This document shows, one piece after another, positions 5,728 through 10,080 of a stretch of DNA of 10,080 nucleotides (the stretch's first letter is position 1; the number at the start of each line of letters is the position of its first letter). Source of the DNA: UBA12079 sp964608745 (GTDB lineage Bacteria > Patescibacteriota > Minisyncoccia > Phycocordibacterales > UBA12079); NCBI GenBank assembly GCA_964608745.1, contig CAZSPC010000022.1, forward strand, positions 1-10,080, in the 5' to 3' direction. The notes beneath the pieces are model-generated. The model had not been told where the DNA came from and ran no database searches. It saw nothing but the letters and a program-made list of their open reading frames with translations. The translations under genes and the position numbers were made by a program.

Positions 5728-6363
5728 ATGTCGAAAGCTTTTGAAATGAGTTGGGAAAGTTTAACGAATGATTTAGATCAGCATATTCAAAAACAGCTCG
5801 TTATGTGTTTTTTAGCTTTATGGAAGGCAAGTGGGGCAAGTAATTATTTAGTAGTTGCATCACAGGTGATTTATTTTGTTTTTGAGTCAGAATTAACGAA
5901 GTTTAAACTCATGGAATTTGTAATGTTGTCCCGTTCCTATCCCTTCTTGGACGAAGAGGAATCTCAGAATGTGCGTGATTTTTTAATCTCCCTCAACCCT
6001 TCGTGCGACTATGATTTGGAGTCTTTTATGGCTCAGGATTTAGGTTGTGAAATCGCAGATGATTTTTGGGTAAGTAAAAAATATCGTGGGGAAGAAATCA
6101 TTCTTGAAGAACTTATTAATTGGGCATTACGTGGTTCGGGGAATACAGTTTTTTGTTTGAAACCCCTAGGGGCTGTGTCTGACAAGGAAATCCTAAGTTG
6201 TCTCAAAGAGTATTACGGTAAAATTGGATATTCTGTAAGGGAAAATAAACCTTTTGGGTATCTTGCTACAAAAACACTAGATGATTATTTCTTAATTACT
6301 GTTTCCAATCATTCTGGGGAAGAAACTCCCATGATTCCGGTTACAGTGAGTAGTGGAGTATAA
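5728..6363 (+). CDS. Hypothetical cytosolic protein of 211 residues
   Basis: I do not recognise this protein. There is no signal peptide and no clear membrane span. The N-terminal half (about 5-75) looks like amphipathic to hydrophobic helices, the middle is acidic (about 75-125), and the C-terminal third (about 135-205) looks mixed alpha/beta. Cysteines are scattered, without a metal-binding pattern. The start is fixed by AAAGGAG (5715-5721) 6 nt upstream of the ATG. A promoter at 5646-5673 and a terminator at 6373-6403 make it a single-gene unit between mrdA and greA, built like the small gene at 3317-3580. A function in envelope growth is possible from position only. Confidence 0.8.
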   Translation: MSKAFEMSWESLTNDLDQHIQKQLVMCFLALWKASGASNYLVVASQVIYFVFESELTKFKLMEFVMLSRSYPFLDEEESQNVRDFLISLNPSCDYDLESFMAQDLGCEIADDFWVSKKYRGEEIILEELINWALRGSGNTVFCLKPLGAVSDKEILSCLKEYYGKIGYSVRENKPFGYLATKTLDDYFLITVSNHSGEETPMIPVTVSSGV

Positions 6364-6372
6364 TATGAAATT

Positions 6373-6403
6373 AAACGACAGGGTTATCGCTCTGTCGTTT
6401 TTT
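6373..6403 (+). terminator. Rho-independent terminator
   Basis: A 9-bp stem AAACGACAG (6373-6381) with CTGTCGTTT (6392-6400) and a 10-nt loop ends in six T (6398-6403). It starts 9 nt after the stop codon of the 211-residue protein and ends that transcript. Confidence 0.9.
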
Positions 6404-6485
6404 ATGGTCTAAATTATCTTATTGTGCTAATATGGTGGGTATACTTTGAGTATGTGATTGGGGGAATAACCCATGTTGAGTACTT

Positions 6486-6633
6486 TGAAAATTCTTTGGC
6501 TTGCTTTAGCAAGCAGTATAAGAATTTTCACAACTCGAATTTCTACAAAATCCGACCCAACAGGGCTTCAAAATATTCTATTTTGAAGTAGAACGGGATG
6601 TTTTTCTAATTCACTTCGCTCAAAAGAAAAACA
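6486..6633 (+). promoter_or_regulatory. Structured leader of greA with three hairpins
   Basis: Hairpin one is an 11-bp stem (6486-6496 with 6520-6530) enclosing a second stem GCTTGC/GCAAGC (6499-6504 with 6509-6514). Hairpin two is a 10-bp perfect stem (6566-6575 with 6579-6588). Hairpin three pairs TGTTTTTCT (6599-6607) with AGAAAAACA (6625-6633), so the A of the greA start codon is its last paired base. No Shine-Dalgarno sequence precedes the ATG. A possible -10 box TATACT lies at 6440-6445, but I find no good -35 box. The leader may control greA translation. Confidence 0.45.
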
Positions 6634-7091
6634 TGAAACAATATCTAACAAAAGAAAAACACAAGGAGCTTAATGATGAGCTCGATTTTTTGGTGTCTGT
6701 GAAGAGAAAAGAAATTGCTAAAGAATTGGATTCAGCTGGTGCAATGGGGGATTTACGAGAAAATGCTGAATATCAACAAGCTCGTGAAGACCAGGCAAAT
6801 CTTGAACAAAGAATTAGTCAATTAGAAAATCTTTTAAGAGATGTTGAGGTTATTAAAGGAGGGAAAAAAGGTGTCGTAGAAGCTGGGGCAACTGTTATTG
6901 TTTGCAAAAAAGGTAGTAAGGATTGTATTACCTATAAAATCGTTGGAGCAGAAGAAGCAAGTATGGCAGAAGGAAAAATTTCTGCCAGTTCTCCATTGGT
7001 GATGGCAATGATGGGGAAAAAGAAGGGAGAGGAATTTTCATTTATGGCACCGAAAGGAGAGGTGCGATATGAGATTGTAAATATTAAATAA
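6633..7091 (+). CDS. greA: Transcription elongation factor GreA
   Basis: This 152-residue factor binds the secondary channel of RNA polymerase and stimulates cleavage of backtracked RNA, rescuing stalled complexes. The N-terminal coiled-coil hairpin (about 1-75) carries the conserved tip MGDLRENAEY, with the acidic D and E that hold the catalytic Mg ion. The C-terminal FKBP-like domain (about 80-152) has the typical SSPLVMAMMGKKKGEEF segment. Length is near the usual 157-160. The ATG at 6633 gives the normal N-terminus MKQYLTKEKHKEL. It is a separate gene, with a structured leader upstream and the heptad element that precedes lysS downstream. Confidence 0.95.
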   Translation: MKQYLTKEKHKELNDELDFLVSVKRKEIAKELDSAGAMGDLRENAEYQQAREDQANLEQRISQLENLLRDVEVIKGGKKGVVEAGATVIVCKKGSKDCITYKIVGAEEASMAEGKISASSPLVMAMMGKKKGEEFSFMAPKGEVRYEIVNIK

Positions 7092-7113
7092 ATTTTTGGA
7101 AAAGTTTACAAAT

Positions 7114-7250
7114 CCTAAACTCTAAACCCTAAATCCTAAACAAATTCAAAATACAAAATTCAAAAATTTAAAACATTTTTTTGAATTTTGAAAATTTGAA
7201 TTTTGTGTTTGTTTAGAGTTTAGAGTTTAGAATTTAGGATTTAGAGTTTT
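7114..7250. repeat. Heptad-repeat inverted element between greA and lysS
   Basis: The left arm (7114-7162) is in exact 7-nt units: CCTAAAC, TCTAAAC, CCTAAAT, CCTAAAC, then AAATTCA, AAATACA and AAATTCA. The right arm (7181-7250) mirrors it with TTGAATT-type units followed by GAGTTTA, GAGTTTA, GAATTTA and GGATTTA. Both arms change from one unit type to the other at matching points, so the whole folds into a long imperfect hairpin. It ends 48 nt before lysS; I see no clear promoter in the 7251-7298 gap. Confidence 0.75.
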
Positions 7251-7298
7251 TGTAATGAATTTGATATTAATTATTAAATTTTTACCTTTGAATAAATT

Positions 7299-8744
7299 AT
7301 GACATCAATAAACGAGTTAAAAAAGGTGCGTCTTGAAAAATTAAACAAACTAAAAGAAGCGGGTGTCAATCCTTTTCCTGCATCTGTTGATTTTGATATG
7401 ACGCTTCAAGATGCGATTGATTCTTTTAGTAAAGAGAAACAAGTAAAATTAGTTGGGCGAATTATGGCTATTCGGGGGGCGGGGAAGATCCTTTTTATAA
7501 AATTCTATGACGGTACAGCAGATTTCCAAGCAGTTTTGAAAGCAGATGAAATCGGAGAAGAAAAAGTAGATTTTTTCCAAAAACATTTTGATGTTGGAGA
7601 TTTCGTAAAGTTTGAGGGAACCTTCTTTAAAACAAAAACAGGGGAACAGTCTGTTTTGGTATCTTCTTATGAAATGCTTTCCAAAGCACTTCTTCCGTTG
7701 CCAGAAAAATGGCATGGCCTTCAAGACATAGAGGAGCGGTTTAGGAAAAGGTATCTTGATATTTTGGTGGATACAGAAAGAAGGGATCTGTTTATCAAAA
7801 AAGCAAAATTTTGGAATACTACGAGAGATTTCTTCACCCGAAAAGGGTTTTTGGAAGTTGAAACACCAACTCTTGAAGTAACAACCGGGGGCGCTGAGGC
7901 TCGACCATTTATCACTCATCACAATGATTTTGATATGGATCTTTATTTGAGAATTTCTGTTGGTGAGTTATGGCAAAAAAGATTGATGGTGGCTGGCTTT
8001 CCAAAAACTTTTGAAATTGGAAAAATTTTTAGGAATGAAGGATCAAGTAACGAACATTTACAAGAATTTACTAACTTAGAATTTTACTGGGCTTATGCCG
8101 ACTATAATGATGGAATGAAGTTAGTTACGGAATTATATCGAGAGCTAGCCCAAGAAGTTTTTGGTACAACTAAATTTGAAGTAGGGGACTATAAGTTTGA
8201 CTTAGCAGATGATTGGAAAAAAATTGATTATCGTCAGGAAATTATTGATAAAACAGGAATAGATATTTTAGAGGCTTCTGAAAAAGAAATGAAAAAGAAA
8301 TTGGAAGAACTGGGTGTTGAATACGAAGGTGATAATAAAGAAAGATTAACTGATACTCTTTGGAAACATTGTCGAAAAGAAATTGCCGGTCCTGTGTTTT
8401 TAATTAATCATCCAAAGTTAGTTGCCCCGTTAGCAAAAAGTACAGAAGAAAATCCAGAATTAGTGGAAAGATTCCAGATAATTTTAGCAGGTAGCGAGAT
8501 TGGTAATGGTTATTCGGAATTAAATGACCCAATTGATCAAAAAGAAAGATTTGAAAAACAAAAAGAACTTTTGGAATCAGGTGACGAAGAAGCAATGATG
8601 CCTGATTGGGAATTTGTTGAAACGCTAGAACATGGAATGCCTCCAACTTGTGGATTTGGATTCGGTGAAAGATTGTTTGCGGTATTGTCTGGTCATTCTA
8701 TCAGGGAGACTCAATTGTTTCCTTTGATGAAACCAAAAAATTAA
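7299..8744 (+). CDS. lysS: Lysyl-tRNA synthetase, class II
   Basis: This 481-residue enzyme charges tRNA-Lys with lysine using ATP. The N-terminal OB-fold anticodon-binding domain (about 45-135) is followed by the class II catalytic core. Motif 1 includes FLEVETPTLE (about 184-193), motif 2 has FRNEG then H and F (Arg245, Glu247, His253, Phe257), and motif 3 is GFGFGERL (452-459, Arg458). The lysine-site segment GSEIGNGYSELNDP and the C-terminal IRETQLFPLMKP fit LysRS. Motif 3 usually reads GLGIGIDRL, so the FGER form is a lineage variant with the key arginine kept. Length is normal. No Shine-Dalgarno sequence lies before the ATG. Confidence 0.95.
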   Translation: MTSINELKKVRLEKLNKLKEAGVNPFPASVDFDMTLQDAIDSFSKEKQVKLVGRIMAIRGAGKILFIKFYDGTADFQAVLKADEIGEEKVDFFQKHFDVGDFVKFEGTFFKTKTGEQSVLVSSYEMLSKALLPLPEKWHGLQDIEERFRKRYLDILVDTERRDLFIKKAKFWNTTRDFFTRKGFLEVETPTLEVTTGGAEARPFITHHNDFDMDLYLRISVGELWQKRLMVAGFPKTFEIGKIFRNEGSSNEHLQEFTNLEFYWAYADYNDGMKLVTELYRELAQEVFGTTKFEVGDYKFDLADDWKKIDYRQEIIDKTGIDILEASEKEMKKKLEELGVEYEGDNKERLTDTLWKHCRKEIAGPVFLINHPKLVAPLAKSTEENPELVERFQIILAGSEIGNGYSELNDPIDQKERFEKQKELLESGDEEAMMPDWEFVETLEHGMPPTCGFGFGERLFAVLSGHSIRETQLFPLMKPKN

Positions 8745-8822
8745 AAAACGACTTACTTATTTCATTTCAGTAATAAATTTCTTTTCGTATTACTTAGTGT
8801 GGTGATGGTTGGAAAAAAATTC

Positions 8823-8850
8823 AAAAATGTTGCTTTCAGGCAACATTTTT
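8823..8850 (+). promoter_or_regulatory. Hairpin just upstream of rpsP
   Basis: AAAAATGTTGC (8823-8833) pairs perfectly over 11 bp with GCAACATTTTT (8840-8850) around a 6-nt loop. The 3' arm ends in five T, so the hairpin resembles a terminator. It lies only 15 nt before the rpsP start codon. It may be an attenuator, a target for feedback on S16, or the end of the lysS transcript. Confidence 0.5.
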
Positions 8851-8865
8851 GGTAGTATATCGTCT

Positions 8866-9339
8866 ATGTTAAAAATCAGATTACAAAGAGTTGGAAGAAA
8901 ACACGATCCCTCATTCAGGATCGTTTTAACTGATTCTAAAAATGGACCAAAAAGTGGAAGATTTATTGAAATTCTAGGACACTATGATGCCAAGAAAGAT
9001 GTTAGGCAAGTTGATGGTGAAAGAATAAAAGAATTGATGTCTACCGGAGCTCAACTTTCAGACACAGTTCATAATATTTTAATTAATGAGAAAGTTTTGG
9101 AAGGTAAAAAGAAAAATGTACTTCCAAGAAAATCACCAATAGTGAAAGAGGAGAAAGAAGAAAAGCCAGTCGAAAAAGAAGGTACACAAGAAGATGAAAC
9201 ACCAACTGAACCCGAAGATAAACCAAAAGAAGAAGAAAAACCAGAGAAAGCTCCAGCCGAAGAAGTAAAAGAAGAAGAGGAGAATAAAGAAGAACCAACA
9301 GAAGAAAAGCAACCAGAACCAGAAATTGAAGAAAAGTAA
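8866..9339 (+). CDS. rpsP: Ribosomal protein bS16 with an acidic C-terminal tail
   Basis: This small-subunit protein of 157 residues assists 30S assembly. The S16 domain spans about residues 1-80, starting MLKIRLQRVGRKHDPSFRIV, with the conserved GRFIEILGHYD. From about residue 90 to the end the protein is a lysine/glutamate/proline-rich low-complexity tail, absent from the 80-90-residue canonical S16. The ATG at 8866 was chosen because the S16 fold starts there; the in-frame TTG at 8809 would translate the hairpin. The usual partners in many bacteria (rimM, trmD, rplS) do not follow. Confidence 0.93.
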   Translation: MLKIRLQRVGRKHDPSFRIVLTDSKNGPKSGRFIEILGHYDAKKDVRQVDGERIKELMSTGAQLSDTVHNILINEKVLEGKKKNVLPRKSPIVKEEKEEKPVEKEGTQEDETPTEPEDKPKEEEKPEKAPAEEVKEEEENKEEPTEEKQPEPEIEEK

Positions 9340-9344
9340 AAAAA

Positions 9345-9370
9345 GTAGGGGTCGGACCCCTACCTTTTAT
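9345..9370 (+). terminator. Rho-independent terminator of rpsP
   Basis: GTAGGGGT (9345-9352) pairs with ACCCCTAC (9356-9363) around CGG, 5 nt after the rpsP stop codon. An A run lies on the left and CTTTTATT follows on the right, so it could work in both directions. The core GGGGTCGGACCCC resembles the palindrome at 9851-9869. Confidence 0.75.
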
Positions 9371-9405
9371 TATATTTTCCACTTTCTACTTTTAACTTTC
9401 TAATT

Positions 9406-9411
9406 TATAAT
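9406..9411 (+). promoter_or_regulatory. Perfect -10 box placing the start at the ATG
   Basis: TATAAT lies 6 nt before the ATG at 9418. Transcription normally starts about 7 nt after the -10 box, which would be the A of the start codon itself, giving a leaderless mRNA. The -35 position (9383-9388, TTTCTA) is weak. Confidence 0.6.
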
Positions 9412-9417
9412 GGCATT

Positions 9418-9717
9418 ATGGAGTTTTCATCAATTTTAATTTATTTCTCGATAGGGGTTGTTGTTGGATATATTGCGTATCGTGTTTTGTTTGGTGGTAG
9501 AAGAAAAGTTGAGTTTATTGATAAAAGTCAGCATAGAGAAGATTTAATCTTGAAATTTATCGAAGGGAAGGGAAGAGTGAAAAATGATGATATTCAAAAG
9601 ATATTGAGGGTATCCGATGCAACAGCAACAAGATATTTACAAGAATTGGAAAATCAGAAAAAAATAAGACAGGTTGGAGATAGGGGAAGGTTTGTTTATT
9701 ACGAAAAAATCAAATAA
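9418..9717 (+). CDS. Membrane-anchored winged-helix protein
   Basis: This 99-residue protein has one N-terminal membrane helix (about residues 5-25) followed by a basic stretch (GGRRK), which would place the rest in the cytoplasm. Residues about 38-97 read as a winged helix-turn-helix domain: EDLILKFIEGKGRVKNDDIQ, then a recognition-helix-like SDATATRYLQEL, then a wing ending GDRGRFVYYEKI. The domain resembles DeoR/MarR-type DNA-binding folds, but I cannot name a family. Anchoring a DNA-binding domain in the membrane suggests a sensor-regulator or tethering role, which is inference. It is probably translated from a leaderless transcript. Confidence 0.75.
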   Translation: MEFSSILIYFSIGVVVGYIAYRVLFGGRRKVEFIDKSQHREDLILKFIEGKGRVKNDDIQKILRVSDATATRYLQELENQKKIRQVGDRGRFVYYEKIK

Positions 9718-9850
9718 ATAATTCCAAAACTAGCGACCTTCGTGTCTTTTTCCTCAAATTTCCATTCACCTTATTCTAAGATAAGGCTCACGAAAATTTT
9801 TCAAAAAAATAAACGAATCTCATCTAGTTTTGAATTTTTTTATAAAAATG

Positions 9851-9869
9851 GTGGGTGTCCGACACCCAC
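9851..9869. repeat. GGGTGTCCGACACCC palindrome
   Basis: GTGGGTGTC and GACACCCAC flank a single C, a perfect 9-bp inverted repeat. Its GTC-C-GAC centre resembles that of the rpsP terminator (GTC-G-GAC). An A/T-rich stretch lies on the left but no T run follows, so a terminator would work only on the minus strand. Confidence 0.55.
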
Positions 9870-9878
9870 TCATGGCTT

Positions 9879-9969
9879 GCCCGCACACCTTTCATATCAT
9901 TAATAAAATCAAAAAAAATAGCTAATCATATAATTGTCTGAAAGACGATGATATGAATGGTGTGAGGGC
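9879..9969. repeat. Long inverted repeat with a 47-nt loop
   Basis: The 22-nt arms at 9879-9900 and 9948-9969 are complementary at 20 of 22 positions (ends GCCC/GGGC, then CACACC/GGTGTG and TTCATATCAT/ATGATATGAA). The loop is A-rich and has a small GTC/GAC stem around TGAAA near 9936-9946. It could be a structured RNA or a small non-coding element. Confidence 0.6.
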
Positions 9970-9981
9970 TTTATTGAGCTG

Positions 9982-10013
9982 TTTTCAATGGCTCACGCAT
10001 GAGCCATTGAAAA
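9982..10013. repeat. Perfect 14-bp hairpin
   Basis: TTTTCAATGGCTCA (9982-9995) pairs without mismatch with TGAGCCATTGAAAA (10000-10013) around the loop CGCA. The A/T ends on both sides would allow terminator use in either direction. Confidence 0.6.
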
Positions 10014-10080
10014 TTTAAGCAAATTTTCGACTTAATATCAATTTCTGGGGTTTTTCCTATTCAAAAAATCATCAACCAAT

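Larger units (their letters stand above)
9718..10080. other. Gene-free stretch of hairpins
   Basis: No convincing open reading frame is seen. The stretch holds a short CTTAT/ATAAG stem near 9771-9786, a perfect palindrome at 9851-9869, a long inverted repeat at 9879-9969, a perfect 14-bp hairpin at 9982-10013 and an inverted copy of the window start at 10021-10054. A structured RNA is possible, but I recognise no family. Confidence 0.5.

Noticed and set aside
7114..7250. Telomere-like CCCTAAA repeat marking a chromosome end
   Set aside because: The units are degenerate, internal between greA and lysS, and present as an inverted pair; similarity to eukaryotic telomere repeats is by chance.
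8809..8865. N-terminal extension of S16 from a TTG
   Set aside because: It would translate the hairpin at 8823-8850 and has no counterpart in S16.
9083..9382. Minus-strand open reading frame rich in leucine
   Set aside because: It is the antisense of the glutamate/lysine-rich S16 tail and has no independent support.
639..9717. Alternative genetic code with UGA read as glycine
   Set aside because: All conserved genes are full length in the standard code and show no in-frame TGA where glycine is expected; absence of TGA stops is compatible with AT-rich composition.

Overview
The window looks like chromosomal DNA of a reduced, AT-rich bacterium, most likely a member of the Candidate Phyla Radiation (Patescibacteria, Parcubacteria-like). 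The reasons are short gene versions, AT-rich intergenic spaces full of palindromes, start codons mostly without a Shine-Dalgarno sequence, a long acidic tail on ribosomal protein S16, and tRNA genes without encoded CCA. This placement is inference; no marker phylogeny was possible. All protein genes are on the + strand and read normally in the standard bacterial code. TAA ends nine genes, TAG ends mreC, and TGA ends none.

Positions 1-420 hold a minus-strand tRNA locus with a recognisable promoter (386-414) and a terminator (10-38). It contains one intact tRNA-Gln(CUG) at 226-296. This gene lies inside the anticodon arm of a second, split Gln-type tRNA: the 5' half is at 345-372 and the 3' half at 146-179. 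The two halves carry complementary extensions of about 30 nt that flank the inner tRNA. A third, orphan 3' half lies at 76-124. This nested arrangement is the most unusual feature of the window.

Positions 500-5570 hold the cell-elongation genes: mreB and mreC (overlapping by 29 nt), a short membrane protein in the mreD position, and the elongation transpeptidase PBP2 (mrdA). Together they would form the cytoskeletal and peptidoglycan-synthesis core of a rod-type elongasome; rodA is not in the window. Two unrecognised cytosolic proteins (3317-3580 and 5728-6363) lie either side of mrdA. Each has its own promoter, a strong Shine-Dalgarno sequence and a terminator of its own, and the two promoter/leader regions resemble each other.

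Positions 6400-9720 hold information-processing genes: greA (transcript-cleavage factor), lysS (class II lysyl-tRNA synthetase), rpsP (S16 with a low-complexity tail), and a small membrane-anchored winged-helix protein that is probably translated from a leaderless mRNA.

The intergenic spaces are rich in structure. Three long imperfect inverted repeats, just upstream of mreB, the mreD-like gene and lysS, have arms built of tandem 7-nt units. The heptad consensus differs at each site but the architecture is the same. There are also several perfect short hairpins, a CCGAA tandem array, a REP-like element, and a final gene-free stretch (9718-10080) with three hairpins and an inverted copy of the sequence at the start of the window.
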